Source: Eutrema japonicum (Eukaryota; Streptophyta; Magnoliopsida; Brassicales; Brassicaceae). Taken from it: a DNA stretch of 64,000 nt. Location: contig BSQW01000010.1 in NCBI GenBank assembly GCA_030161315.1, positions 26,538,159 to 26,602,158 of the forward strand, given 5' to 3'. Within the stretch, counting starts at the first letter, position 1. The number at the start of each line of letters is the position of its first letter. The translations under genes were made by a program, and so were the position numbers. Shown here piece after piece: positions 23,731-35,105 of the stretch. The notes under the pieces are model-generated. The model did no database searches. It worked only from the letters and a program-made list of their open reading frames with translations, and was not told the origin of the DNA.

Positions 23731-24844
23731 GGTGACCGTTTTAGTTGAAGAAAAGGATAAAAGCATAGTTGAGAAGGCTCTCAAGGTTAACATGGGTAGT
23801 GTTTCTTGCATTGATTCACAAAGATTGACAAGGGTTGCGCCTAAGTCGATTCCAAAGTTTGGAAATCCGGGTGAATTCTCCATCTCTTGCTCTCTTGGAG
23901 TTTGAAGATCGATGATGCTTTGTGTGACTCCGGTTCAAGTGTAAACGTTATGTCCCTTGAGATGCTTAAGAGTCTAGGGATAAGAAGTGTGACCCATCAC
24001 CCATCACTAATCACTTTTGGAGATGCTTCTTCAAGGAAACCACTTGGTCTTGTTGATGATTATCCGCTTAAAGTCGGGGATTGTCAAGTTCCAACGGATT
24101 TCGTTGTTATGAAGATGAAGAAGGCCAAAAAGCTCCCACTCCTCCTTGGAACTCCATTCCTCAACACCACCGGTGCAAGCATAGATTTTAAAAACCAAAA
24201 GGTGGTGCTCATGAATGTGAACGAAAAAGTTTATTACCCAATGAAGGCTTCTTCCACCAAGCTTTGCAGCACAATTAATATTGAGGATGATGAGTTTCGT
24301 GATGAGGTAGTGAAGTATGTGGGTAGTTGTGAGATGGTTGATGAAGCTCTACCCCCAAAGACTTATGAAAAGAAAGAAGAGCCTCATGAGAACAAGGTTT
24401 GGGTTATGGTAATGGTAAAGAAGCTTTGGGAATTGATAAAACTTGCTTGGAATCTCTTCAGTTTACCACAATGAGGAAAGAGAATGAAAATATCAAGAAT
24501 CAAGAAAGGGTGAAAGCACTACAGCTAAAAAGAAGACACAATACAAGCATCACCCTTTTTCCTTTGTTAAGAACGAACCCAACAAGCTTGACGGGGATGA
24601 GACCATGCTAGATCAGCCTTCCACTATGACACTAACTCCTTGGAAGTATGAAGATGGGGTGATCAAATACAAGATCAAGTTCAAAGTACGGTCCAAGCCT
24701 TTTACCTCGGTTAAAGCAATCTTCACACCGGAGTTTAAAAAGAAGGGGCAAGCCGGTCTTCAAGAAATCATGAGCATGGTTCTTAATCTTGAGCTCAAGG
24801 ACCCACCAAGGAGTTCTATCACTCCTCCTCTCACCCCCGCCTAA
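23731..24844 (+). pseudogene. Athila-1 aspartic protease and conserved 3' coding region
   Basis: Retropepsin-like domain: SIPKFGNPGEFSISCSLG, then a TGA at 23902-23904, then DDALCDSGSSVNVMSLEM with DSG as the active site (about 23909-23960), TFGDASSRKPLGLV and LLLGTPFLNTTGASIDF. In retroelements this enzyme cuts the gag polyprotein. After further breaks (24470-24605), a conserved segment follows, MTLTPWKYEDGVIKYKIKFK to LQEIMSMVLNLELKDPP (24623-24810), closing with prolines and a basic tail. The same segment follows the protease in the copy at 58200-58420. No RT, RNase H or integrase follows. Confidence 0.85.
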
Positions 24845-26750
24845 AAAGCGTAAGAAACATCGAACTTAGTGACGTTAAACAAAGCGCATTTGGGCGACAT
24901 TCCCATGTCTATCTTTGTAAATATTTTCTATCTTTTTAAGTGCTTTTTAATGTCTTTGTTAAGTGGTTGCAAGGTTCTTGATGGTAGCAAGGTCATGGCA
25001 AAGCAAAAACGGTGTTCGATGTTGGAAAGCTCTCCATTCTCTCCATTCCCATAATACCACTCCTCCATTGTAAGTAGCTCTTTTCTTTTGAGTCTTTGCA
25101 TTTTACCTTTTGATTTTGGTCTCTCTCTTGAGTTTCTTTCATACCGAGACGGTGTGATTTAAGTTTGGGGGAGGGAAATGTATCTAACATTGTGTTCTTT
25201 ATTCTTATTTTCGATTTTGCATCTCTTGAATCTCACGCATATCATGCATTAACTTATGGCATATAAAAACACAAAAAATCGAAAAATTTGAAATTTTTTG
25301 AAACACAAAAAGAAATCATCTAGTTGCATTTCAATTGTAGGATTGAGTCTAGTTTGCATATAGGGTGGTTTTCATATTGCATTGGGAGCAATGATGTACA
25401 TTCCTTGTAGGATATCACTTTAAGAAATTGATTCAACGCAATGCATTCAAGTGAGTTTGAAAGTAAGGATGCACCATCTCTAGATTTCATGCATTAATGT
25501 TCTTGTCTGGATTGAAGAAAGTTGTGAATTGAATTCAACCCTATTAATAAGACCTTGCAATTATCATATTTGTGCATCTTTGAATGAACTCGTGGTTATC
25601 CATATACATACTTGGATCTTATTTTTCCTTTTTACCACTCTTGTGGATCCAAGTAGCCATATCCCATTTTTGGAATGGTTCCCCACACCTTGAGCTAACC
25701 TCCTTTCTAGCCAACAACTTTCGTGAGTGATGGAGATGCCTACTTTCCGAGCAAACTTGGCAAAAAGTGTTAGGTTTAGGGCGACAAGGATGGATTCTCA
25801 TGTAGATCTAGCTCCAACATCAAGGATTTAGTCTAGGAGTAAGTTAGCTAGGATAGGAAATCTTGGAGTGATTGTTGGAACGGGTGAGAAATATCAAAAG
25901 AAAGGGATTTGGTGAGAGAGAAAGAAGAAACGAAAAGGAAAAGATGGGGAGAAGGCAAAGGGGGATGCAATAATGTGAAGTGGTTAGTGAGATTGTTTAA
26001 GAATAGCTCTTAGGGATAGATTTGGCCTCAAAGTGCAAAGTGAAAAAGAAAGAAGCCAAAATTGGCAAAGGCATCAAGTGATGAGAAATGAGGCAAGACA
26101 AAGAATGAAAAAAACGAAAAGAAAAGAAGAGCTAAGGAAACGACAAAGAGGAGAACCAAGCCACACGTTCAATGGAGAAGAAGGAATCCCCCAATTGAGA
26201 AAAAGATGAAATGAAAAGACAAGAAAAATGTGTGAGATATGAAGGCAAAAGGCGTTATGAAAAAGGGTAGCTTAGGTTTGGGACTTCATGGGTTAGAGAT
26301 GCTAGGGTTAGAGACATCTTAGATATTGGGTAGATGAGAATTCACCCTTGTATGCATATGTTGCCTTTTACATTTAGCATTTTGCTAAAGTTTGCTCATT
26401 CCTAGAGAGATCCTTGCATTGGAGCATCCACATATGTGATTGAGATCATCTTCATCTCAAAACCGTATCTCTTAGCCAAATGAGTTCATTTGATTTTGTA
26501 TAAGCAATATTCACATAAAACATTAATGAATGTCAAAGGGTTGAAGGATAAGAATGCTTGTGTAGATTGAGATTTGAACTAGATGCTTGTGGAAATAAAA
26601 ATGGCTAACTCTTTTGGAGTAGACTCACTTAATTAGTGCATTTTAGTTCAATTCGATTTCTTCTGGTGATGCCTTTGGATTTGAGCTCCCACCTTCAAAC
26701 CTCTCTCTCTTCTTGTTCTTGTTTGTATGCTTGAGGACAAGCAAATGAAT
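24845..26750 (+). other. Athila-1 3' noncoding internal region
   Basis: About 1.9 kb with no convincing gene. It includes a GTTTGGGGGAGGG purine run at about 25161-25176 and A/G-rich sequence at 25890-26260. Homologous sequence is present in reverse orientation at 50877-52101 and 57512-58200, so it is a standing part of this family. Confidence 0.75.
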
Positions 26751-26764
26751 AAGTTTGAGGGAGT
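26751..26764 (+). other. Polypurine tract of Athila-1
   Basis: AGTTTGAGGGAGT abuts the 3' LTR (TGATATTCTC at 26765). It is the expected primer position for plus-strand synthesis in LTR elements, though only moderately purine-rich. Confidence 0.55.
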
Positions 26765-28340
26765 TGATATTCTCATATTTTATCTCTTTTAAGCATTCAT
26801 TTAGCTTAGGTTTTGTCTTTTTTGCATATGGTATCATAGCATTTATTTAGTGTTTTGTTCTCATTTAGAGTTTAGAGAGTTCACAGTAGGTCCTAGAGAG
26901 TCTTGCATCATTTGGAGTATTTTCTAGGTACTTGGAGACGTTTTGGAGGTAATTGGAGTGATGTTGCAAAGGCGAGATGCAAAGGTCACCCAAGGTGTCT
27001 GAAAGATCTGGCCAGACGAAGAGTTTCCAATCGCATTTAGCTTCGAATGTCTTCATGACAATGATGGACAAATGAGTTAGCTATCGTTTTCAAGTTGTTT
27101 CAGATCATTTGGATAAGTGGTTCAGGAGATATGGAGAGGTTACCAAGAATACCGGCCGTATACACCCCTTGAAGACTGCCCATTGTTGCACTTCAGGATG
27201 ATCAACACCGTCCTGCCTTGGACCGGTGTCACCGCCCGGTCCTTGACCAAATCTCGGATCGGAGAAATGCCGGCCCACTCACACCAGCCCAACTCCACCC
27301 GGTGTTAAAGCCCATGTCTCACACCGGCCAAGCACACCGGCCGACTTCCACCAGGTGTGGAAGCCCATGTCCTACAGCGGCCAGCAACACCGGCCGACAT
27401 CCGCAGGTGTTGGGACTTGGCCCAGCCTTGTTTATAAGGCTTTAGACCTAATTTTTAGAGGGGGTATGATTTTCTTTTCTCTCTTGGCAAAAACCCTTTT
27501 CTTTTTAATTATTCTTGGGATTTTGTAAAATAGATCTTTGAGTTTATGCAAGTTTAAGCATATAATCTCTCTAATCTTTCATCTCTCCATTCTCTAATCA
27601 TGATTAACAACACCTCTTTCATGAGATTTGGTGTGTTCTTCATGATTAGTGAATAATTATTTTTGGATCATTTGGGTTTGTTAGATTAGGAGGTTTCTTT
27701 TTCTAATCTTTGATGTCTAGAACTTAATTATCTTATTTCCTTTCTTATTTAGCTTAATGTTAGATTAGGCTTGAGAAAGTTAATCTAGATCATAGGGAAT
27801 TTCATGCACACAAGGTGTTTGATGAAATTCCCCAATGAACTAAATAAGAGATTTTCATTCTTAACTCATGAGATTGAATGTTTAAGATGAATCTTTGCTA
27901 TTAGAACTTGTGTTTAATGCTTGCTAATTACTTTTTCACAAATGAAAATTTGATCTTGATTGGATAATTAGTGAAGTGATTAGTGATAAGAGATTAGATT
28001 AATCTTGATTAGCGTTCTAGGCCTAAGGAAATGGACTTGTGTGATTGTATAGACGTCATTGGTTAGCTTAAAGTTCCCCCAAATCGATTACCTTACCCAA
28101 AGATCCTGTTTTTAATCATTGTCTTAATCTTTTTTAGTACTTGTTTACTTCTTTGCTTTGTTTAATTTGAATCTTTAGGTTGCTAGAATTAAAGCCAAAA
28201 CCACTTTTTAAGCTTAAATTAAGGAGTTCTTTGCATTCTTAGTGATTGGAATCAAAACCCATTTGGACTGAAGCTTAAGTTCTACAATGACAAGAGTATG
28301 CTTGAGTAATTGATTAGGACTTGCGAAAATCCTACTATTA
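26765..28340 (+). repeat. 3' LTR of Athila-1
   Basis: Colinear with the 5' LTR, beginning TGATATTCTC and ending CCTACTATTA (the 5' copy ends CCTATTATCA). It is followed directly by the TTAAA duplication. Many substitutions and small indels separate the two LTRs. Confidence 0.92.
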
Positions 28341-29447
28341 TTAAACCAATATGCGTTCATAAAGGACCGATTACTTATCGAGAATCTGCTCCTAGCTACT
28401 AAGTTAGTCAAAGACTATCAAAGGACCCAGTCTCCTTTTGTTGTGCCATTAAAGGAGAATATGCTCCTAGCTACAGAGGATATAATGTTTTTATCAGACG
28501 GTAAAGTGAGATCAGTGGAAGGTGTAATAAGAGTATTTGAAGAATTTGCAAGGATCTCTGACCTAAAAATCAGTATGGAGAAATCGATAATTTATCTTGC
28601 GGGAGTCTCAAAAAGCGTAAGGGAGGAGTTAAGCAGCCAATTTCACATTGATTCGGGACACTTGCATGTTCGATAGTTGGGTCTTCCTCTCGTAACGAAG
28701 CAGATGACTGCAAACAAGAGGGTGGGATGGTCTTCGTCCTTTGAAAGAGGTAAATACTGTGTGATGTCTTAAGAGGATCTGGCGGATTGTATCCTCTCAT
28801 CTTTATCTATAGGTTAAGTGGATAAAAATGTACTTGATTCGCAAAGAGTCATTCTGTTCGATACGAGAAAACACGAGTATGGGGTCTTGGATGTGGAGAT
28901 TTTTTGTAAAATATCGAGCTCTCGCAAGGAATTTTTATAAAGTGGATGTTCGGGAATGGTGAAAGGATTTATTTCTAGTATGACGTTTGGTCGGATAAGA
29001 GGAGATTGATCGATTTGACAGGTCTTAGAGGAACTATTGACACAGGTATTCCAATTCATGCTTCGGTTGCAACGCTGATTACTCGTAGAAGACTTCGCCA
29101 TCAAGTTGAAGTGCTGAACGAAATAGAAAATGCTCTCGCGGCTGCACAAGTACAATTTTAGCCAGACGTAATGGATGTATCTCTTTGGAAAAACAGGGAA
29201 CACAACTTCAAACATGTTTTCAACTCGAAGAATACATAGCTCCTCACAAGGGTAGCCTCGAATCCTATCGAGTGGTATAAGGGAATCTGGTTTAAACACT
29301 CTACACCGAAATATTCGGTATTTGCTTGGCTTGTAATTCATAATTGTTTATCAACAGGAGATCGAATGGTGAATTGGAATGCTGAAGTAGATTATTCGTG
29401 CATCTTATGCAGCAATGATCCTATGGAATCTCAAACTCATCTATTTT
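28341..29447 (+). pseudogene. L1-type LINE ORF2, middle part (end of RT, linker, zinc-binding region)
   Basis: After the second TTAAA the LINE resumes with QYAFIKDRLLIENLLLATKL. The catalytic palm segment seems deleted: the text jumps near 28440 to DIMFLSDGKVRSVEG and ISMEKSIIYLAGVSK. LGLPLVTKQMTANKRVGW follows after a TAG, then several frame breaks. From 28950, FGNGERIYFWYDVWSDKR and LIDLTGLRGTIDTGIPI are clear. The reverse-transcriptase zinc-binding region (zf-RVT) is at 29240-29446: EWYKGIWFKHSTPKYSVFAW, CLSTGDRMVNWNAEV and CILCSNDPMESQTHLFF. It continues at 31208. Confidence 0.85.
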
Positions 29448-29945
29448 TTCGTTTAATTGGCCAAAACCTGTCCAAACTATGTTTGAATATTCAATTTATA
29501 CCTAAAGTTTGCGACTGCTCAAATAAACACCTAACATTATAAAAAAATTCAAATTTCATATTTAGAGTTTTTATTTTGTGCCGAATCATACATTTTCCGT
29601 GACGGAGCTAATGGTCAGTTAACGGTGGTTGACGTGGCTGCCACGTGTACGATGACGTCATTTTGGTTATAACGCAGAAATTGAAAACTTAAACAAAAAG
29701 TTATCGTTTTGGATATGGCTTATCTAGGTTTCATCATCCGCCAATTTTTATTTTTTTTTCCTCAAGCGAAAGGGGTAGGTACACGATCCTTTTTCGTCTT
29801 CTGATTTTACTTGGTCTCGTCTTGATTTCGTTGGATCTGTTGAGTTTTTTCAACGATTTTTGTTTGATTATGGAGACGAGGGTTCTGATTCCGGGATGTT
29901 TTTCACTGTGTATAAGTTGATTGCGAGATCAGAAAAAGGGCAAAA

Positions 29946-30109
29946 ATGGTGCATATGGTAGATCAGGAATACGATTATTTGATTAAGATCGTGTTGATCG
30001 GTGATTCTAGTGTTCGGAAATCGAATATCTTGGCGAGATTACCAGGATTGAGTTTTTCTTGGAATCCAAATCTACTATCGGTGTCGAATTCGCCTCCAGA
30101 ACTAGTCAG
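29946..30109 (+). pseudogene. RABA-type small GTPase, exon 1 fragment, captured and mutated
   Basis: Matches the N-terminus of plant RABA (Rab11-like) GTPases, which act in trafficking from the trans-Golgi network. The text is EYDYLIKIVLIGDS, then a P-loop damaged to GDSSVRKS where the family has GDSGVGKS. A 1-nt loss near 30042 shifts the frame; in the other frame it continues EFFLESKSTIGVEFASRTSQ, which holds switch I. The match stops at a GTGATT splice-donor-like site at 30110, where the family's first exon ends. Intron-like sequence follows, and no second exon (with DTAGQE) was seen. The upstream T/C-rich leader (29740-29940) may be its original 5' UTR. Retention of the splice site argues for DNA-level capture, not an mRNA copy. 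Confidence 0.8.
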
Positions 30110-30925
30110 GTGATTCACAATTTTCTCTCTTAAAGTACCTGCCATGGTGTGGAATTCACGTGGGAATTAAAATTCAGAATATTTTGCTGTTTGAATCAGA
30201 TAAATGTTAATACTGTTCAGATTCACATGATTTAGGTTAACGCTTAGAGCTGTGACTGTGACCTTGGGGATGAGCTTTTTCTTTTACTTGCTTGTTTCTC
30301 TTTCTGTTTCTATCTTAGTTATATCCATGAGGTTTCTACTTTCTCTGCTATTCGCAGATTTAGTCATATAAATTCAGTCAGCTTATTGACATACAACTCC
30401 TAGCTGCATTTGCTTGTTCTTCTTCGATTATGCCTCTCGGTTTACGACTTTACGTCCACCTTACTTACGCCTTTCGCTTGAGAAAAAAAAAACAAATGGG
30501 CAATGCAACCAGACTTGCCCATGGAGGAATCTTCGTCATGAAAAATGTCCAGGGGAAAGGCTAGCAACAAGATTACAAAGCCATATAATTATGATGTTTA
30601 ACTTGAGGTATTGGCTTGAAGTAATCAAAATCCAGTTGATGGATTCAAGTTTGCCTCAAGTAAAAGAGGACTGTATCTATAGAAGTTGGATTTTTTTTTT
30701 CTTTGGATTCATCTTCGTCACACATATGACAAGAGGTTATTTTTTTCGAATAAAATCAACAAACATAAAATTGTTTATGAATTTGAAATAGAGATATTGA
30801 AACAACTACGAAGAAGTATGTTAACAGATGGTTTATATTTCTATAAGACGATTAGATTACACAGTAGTGGAAAACTCGCTATATTTGAATCTTTAAACTT
30901 AAGAAGAACAAAAACATAGCAAGAT
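30110..30925 (+). other. Interior of the Mutator-like element, intron-like and unassigned
   Basis: The first 250-300 bp are T-rich and plausibly the captured RABA intron 1. I recognise nothing in the remainder; the open frames near 30414-30919 look random. No RABA exon 2 motif was found. Confidence 0.45.
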
Positions 30926-31000
30926 GACCGCGTGGCCTAATGGAAAAGGCGCTCGCCTCCGGTGCGAGGAGCAGGAGATTGTGGGTTCGAATCATGAGTG
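30926..31000 (+). tRNA. tRNA-Arg(CCG)-like sequence, degenerate
   Basis: Starts GACCGCGTGGCCTAATGG and has an anticodon arm CTCGC-CTCCGGT-GCGAG, giving anticodon CCG (arginine). The T-loop motif GGTTCGAATC follows. The D-arm (GGCC/AGGC) is plausible. The variable region is enlarged (GAGCAGGA), the T-stem pairs poorly (GTGGG against CATGA), and the 3' acceptor strand that should pair with GACCGCG is missing. It is most likely a tRNA pseudogene carried by the Mutator-like element. Confidence 0.5.
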
Positions 31001-31207
31001 AAAAGATTGAAGCTGAGTTTTTTAATTAGGTCTCTCAAAACGACGTCGTGTTGACTATAATTTTAGAGAATCCATGTTGATAAAACGACGTCGTCGCATA
31101 CATGGCGGCATCTATGTCATCAAAATATAATGAACTGTTAGTACAATCACATAATATGAATGATTCGGCACAAAATAAGAATTCCAGGTATAAAATTGGA
31201 ATTTCTA

Positions 31208-31550
31208 ATCTATTTTGATATGTTTTTCAAGCCGCTGTTCATTGCATCTGGAGAGAGAGAAATAATTGCCGCCACGGTGAAACTCCCTCTTCCACACTGC
31301 TTGTCTCTACACCCTCATTGACAAACAAGTTCGTTGCAGGCTCCATTCCATTTGTGAATTGGGAGACAACAAACTCAAATATCCTCTTCAAATTTGGTTT
31401 GGTCCCCCGAATCTGAGAAGACTGTGACCATTCAAAATCTATTTTAAGTTTTTTTTTCAAACTCTTAACTAAAGTCACACATTCGTTATACAAAAGTTTT
31501 TTTTTGAGTTTGAATATAATTTTACATTCAACTCAAAAAAAAAGAAAAAC
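31208..31550 (+). pseudogene. L1-type LINE ORF2 C-terminal end and A-rich tail
   Basis: YVFQAAVHCIWRERN at 31220-31265 is the conserved end of plant L1 ORF2, followed by a degenerate tail and an A-rich run at 31535-31549 that may be the LINE poly(A). Between the zinc-binding region and this motif the usual stretch of residues is missing, so the LINE had lost it before or when the Mutator-like element arrived. Confidence 0.75.
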
Positions 31551-32044
31551 TTACTAAATGATCAATAATAATATGATTCTAATTTGGAAAGTCTATGAGG
31601 TCACTGTAAGAAAAGCAATGTAATAAAGCATCAATACAGATTTATTCATAATAATTAGATAAATATTTTCCGAGACCAAAAAATTAAGGGCCCTAAGCCA
31701 ATAAAAACTGAGAAAATTGACTAAATTTTTTTTTTTTTTGAAATTCAAAATTTTATGTAAGAGCTCCATTGTAGAATCTGGGCCTAATGATTAATCAAGA
31801 AGTGATGGGAACGACGAAACCATGAATATAGAAGACTCTAGTATAAAAACAAATCTTAGTAATTCACATACGAAACATGGTTGTCTTGTTATAAAAATAT
31901 CGACTACCCTAAGACTCTTATGCTTTTGTTTTCTTTCCTTTCTAATTTTTTTTGTTTGAAAGGGGAAACGCCTTTAAACACGAGGACGAAAATTACTAGT
32001 GATAAAAGATTTACAAGGAAACTTTTAAGCATGATTTGTTGATA
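31551..32044. other. Unassigned AT-rich sequence
   Basis: No gene recognised. TATCGACTACCCTAAGACT near 31901-31920 resembles the LTR/polypurine junction at 43709-43725 (minus orientation), so this stretch may hold the remains of the 3' end of the Athila-type copy that begins at 32045. That is a weak inference. Confidence 0.4.
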
Positions 32045-32656
32045 CCTCCATAACCGAATCCATCTAGTCTTCCGTCTTCTCGAGTGACTGAAAACTGTGT
32101 TGTTTTTCATCTCCGGCGTTTTTGCACATATCTGCAATTAAAACAACAAGAGAGGCAAGAGTGAGGTTCGAAAATGATGGTTAAGGTTTGGGGTGTGGTA
32201 CCAGCTAAAGATGAACTGACCATCTAGGACAACAAAGAGTGGTAAAAAGGAAAAGGTGTCCTAGATGTATGATTCGTTGTCACGCCTAAAACAATTGATG
32301 ATGAGAAATTTAAATTTAGTTAAGTTCAAATAAATTGAGAGCTAGTATTACATGTCAGAAAGAATCTCTATGGATCGAAATCCTCTAGGGATGTCGCATT
32401 GCAAGCACTCTAGCTACCGCCTAGTCGAGTACCAAACCATAAAAGAGTTGCCACGAGAAAATAGCGTAGAAGCACACATGTCGAAATCATGATAGATTTT
32501 GTTCTTATGTTCCTGAAAAATACTTAATAAAATATAAAAAGACTACACAAATAGTTTAAAATTAAAGCGAAAAACAAGTAGATAAATTCAAAAGAAAGAA
32601 AAATAAATTAGTAACGGATAAACATCCTCACCTAGACTTAAATCACACTTTCCCTA
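32045..32656 (-). other. Athila-type 3' internal region (copy A, left of CACTA-3)
   Basis: Noncoding. It is colinear with 43998-44600 over several hundred bases (shared text includes GTCTTCCGTCTTCTCGAGTG and GATGTCGCATTGCAAGCACT). Sequence resumes on the other side of CACTA-3 at 39129, where GTGAAAAAGTTGGTGAAATG matches about 44600. It lies between Athila ORF1 and the 3' LTR on the minus strand. Confidence 0.75.
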
Positions 32657-33118
32657 CACTACAAGAAAACAAGCTAGAACCGACAGCCAAATCTGTCGGA
32701 ATCCCGTCGGAAATGGCCATCTCCGAGGGATTTCCGACGGATTTTGGCTGTCGGTTCTATTTCGTTGGAAAAAAAATCCGTCGGAAATCCGTCGGATATT
32801 TCCGACGGATTTCCGAGGGAGCAATTTTCCGACGGCTTTTCCAAGGCACAATCCGTCGGGGATAGTCCGACAAATTTCCGAGGACAAATCCGAGGGTAAA
32901 ATCCGTCGGAAATCCCTCAGAAAATTCTGAGGGATTTCCGACGGATTAAATAATTAAAACGAAAATATAAAATTAATTTATTTAATTTGTAATATATTTT
33001 TAAAATAAAATATTAATTAATCTAAATAATTTTAAACGTAAATAGAAAATTAATTATATAATTAAATTACAAAACATAATTTTTAAAAGTTGACAAATTA
33101 CAAAAAAAAAAATTGAAA
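32657..33118. repeat. CACTA-3 left (3') subterminal region
   Basis: At 32690-32945 there are many copies of CCGTCGGAAATCC, TTTCCGACGGATT and TTCCGAGGGA in both orientations; from 32946 the sequence is AT-rich spacer. No gene. Confidence 0.85.
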
Positions 33119-34477
33119 TCAGAACGACGGATAATCATCGAACTTCGATGTGAAGCACGCGTCCATCTTGTTTCTCTTCGTTTTTTGAGTCGAGAGCTCG
33201 TCCTCTAAAACTGTGACCTTCTGCTGGAGCTCTTCGTTTTGACGGATGAGTTCTGGATCCATCGAGAAACCGGCCGAAGAAGATGCACGTTGGGTCGCAA
33301 GCTTACCCAACCCCGGCCGACGACCTTTTTTAACGGGTACCTCCTACGAAAACAATAAAAAAATATTAGAATTTTTTATTAACAAATAATTATCTAAATT
33401 AAAATAATAATCTATATTTTTTACTTACCTCGAGGACTAGGTTGTTCATCTCGGCCCGAAAAATTTCGTTGGATCCGGTGTAGCCATCTTGCGATCTCTG
33501 GGTGAGAATCTCTTCTTGCACCTTCGTCATCTTTTCGACCATCTCCGTGACGGCTACATCGTCAATTAGGCCCGTCTTCTTGTTGGTGTGCGTCCTCACC
33601 ATCACTTGCAGAAGATCGGGAGCTTCGCCGTATTCCTCCGTCTACAAAATAAATAAAACCGTTAAAGATAATCGTTTTCTTATAAAAAAAGAACTAAAAC
33701 CGTAAAAATACTTACCATTTCGATTTTGGTTGTCAAGAAGCTCTTTGCCCCGTTTTTGTGGATAGCTTCTCCTTTCCCACCTCGGCGACTCTTCCGGTTT
33801 TGGGAGTTAGTCTGAGATAGAGCTATGGTCTTCTCCTTTTGCCAATACGGGATGTATTCCGTATAGACATCCTTGTTCAAGCCTTTTGGCTTATCTTTCC
33901 CCCTTTTCCAAGCTTTCTTCCACTCGTTCATGTGGCGCGAGAATTGCGTCCTAACCTCCTTATAAAATTCCGTCTCCACCGTTTTTGTGATCGTATGGTT
34001 CCAATTAAACTCTTGCTACAAAAAAGAAATAGAAATATAGATGTTAACAAAATCTCAAAATATATTACAAAAAATAAATAAAGATTTACGTACTTACCGC
34101 AAACGTACAAAACCACAGGTTTTGTTTGTGTTCCGGAACCTCCGAAAATTTCGGGTATGGTTTGTCGATGATGCTGTGCAACATCTTGAGAATCGACTTG
34201 CTGATGCCATTTCCGGAGATTCCAAACCTATGAAAAAACAAATTAAGTAACGGTTATGAAATCTAAAAAATAATTAATTAAGAATTTTTTTTTATTACCA
34301 AGTAGATCTCGGAATCCGGAGTTCCGGATCGAGAACTTTGAGTAGTTCTCGTCCCGGCTGTTGAACGAGCTCCTCGATGGTCATGATCTTCGGTTGAGCT
34401 ACACTCTCCCGTGTCCGGAACAGTACTCTGGCTAGGACCTGCGTCAGTACCCCTATGACGGTCTTGATCGAATCCAT
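33119..34477 (-). CDS. CACTA-3 TNPA-like protein, five exons
   Basis: Minus-strand exons are about 34477-34299 (MDSIKTVIGVLTQVLARVLF, then TIEELVQQPGRELLKVLDPE), 34231-34102 (HSIIDKPYPKFSEVPEHKQ), 34014-33719 (EWKKAWKRGKDKPKGLNKDV), 33648-33430 (THTNKKTGLIDDVAVTEMVE, QRSQDGYTG) and 33343-33119 (a helical, coiled-coil-like end PELIRQNEELQQKVTVLEDE). I saw no internal stop in these exons. It is the nearest relative of the CACTA-2 TNPA, and shows the N-terminal exons that CACTA-2 lacks. It is expected to bind CCGTCGGAAAT-type repeats at the element ends. Confidence 0.8.
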
Positions 34478-34905
34478 CGTAAGACCTACAAAAAAAAAAC
34501 GCGATTATTTTAAAAATATTTAAATAATCATAAATAATTTTCTAAAAAACCAAAATTTTGTTTCAAATTTTTTATAATTATTAGATTTATCAAAAGTAAT
34601 TTAATAAATAAATATATAAAAATATTTTTCAAAAAATATATTTATAAAAAACGTTTAAAAAAAATATAATTTATAAAAACGTTTAAAATATATAATTATA
34701 AAAATCGTTTATAAAAAATATTTATAAAAAACGTCTTTATAAATTATAGTATTAAAAACGTTTTTCACAAAATAAAAAAATATATTTACAAAAACCGTTT
34801 TTTATAAATATATTTTATATACATGTTATTTAATCTAAATCTAATAATTATAAAAATTTCAACAAACACTAATCTAAAAACTAATCTAAAATATTAACAC
34901 ATATT
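34478..34905. other. AT-rich spacer in CACTA-3
   Basis: Noncoding A/T-rich sequence with several variants of ATAAAAACGTTTATAAAAAA (34640-34800). It may contain the TNPA promoter; no specific element is convincing. Confidence 0.5.
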
Positions 34906-35045
34906 CAAATCCACAAATTCCACAAATCCACAAATTCACAAATCCACAAATCCACAAATCCACAAATTCCACAAATCCACAAATTCACAAATCCACAAAT
35001 CCACAAATCCACAAATCTACAAATTCCATTTAACAACCTAATCTA
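34906..35045. repeat. Short tandem repeat, unit about 10 bp
   Basis: About a dozen copies of CCACAAATCC / CACAAATTCC with small length changes, directly before the GAA array. Confidence 0.85.
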
Positions 35046-35105
35046 ATTCCACAAATTCCACAAAATTTCAACCTAATCTAACAACAACAAAAAAAAACTT
35101 ATGGT

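Larger units (their letters stand above)
12132..28340 (+). mobile_element. Non-autonomous Athila-type Ty3/gypsy retrotransposon (Athila-1) with CACTA-2 inside
   Basis: A 16.2-kb insertion, about 8.1 kb without CACTA-2. LTRs lie at 12132-13740 and 26765-28340. It is flanked by the perfect 5-bp duplication TTAAA (12127-12131 and 28341-28345) and sits inside a LINE whose frame resumes afterwards. It carries a primer-binding site, a gag-like region, an aspartic protease, a short 3' coding region and a long 3' noncoding tract. I saw no reverse transcriptase, RNase H or integrase motif in any frame. It therefore appears to depend on enzymes from related elements. The LTRs differ at many positions, so it is not very recent. 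Confidence 0.92.
29448..31207. mobile_element. Mutator-like (Pack-MULE-type) element carrying gene fragments
   Basis: A 1.76-kb insertion flanked by the perfect 9-bp repeat ATCTATTTT (29439-29447 and 31208-31216), the TSD length of Mutator-like elements. Removing it rejoins LINE text QTHLF to YVFQAAVHCIWRERN in one frame, with one TGA at the join. Inverted arms are visible: TTATTTTGTGCCGAATCAT near 29571 faces ATGATTCGGCACAAAATAA near 31160. The AAATTC..TATTTT flanks match as well. The left arm has about 100 extra bp outside the match, so the termini are imperfect. Inside are a RABA exon fragment and a tRNA-like sequence. No transposase is present. Confidence 0.68.

Noticed and set aside
30414..30919. 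Possible RABA exon 2 or other gene inside the Mutator-like element
   Set aside because: No DTAGQE or NKSD motif and no recognisable protein text in any frame.
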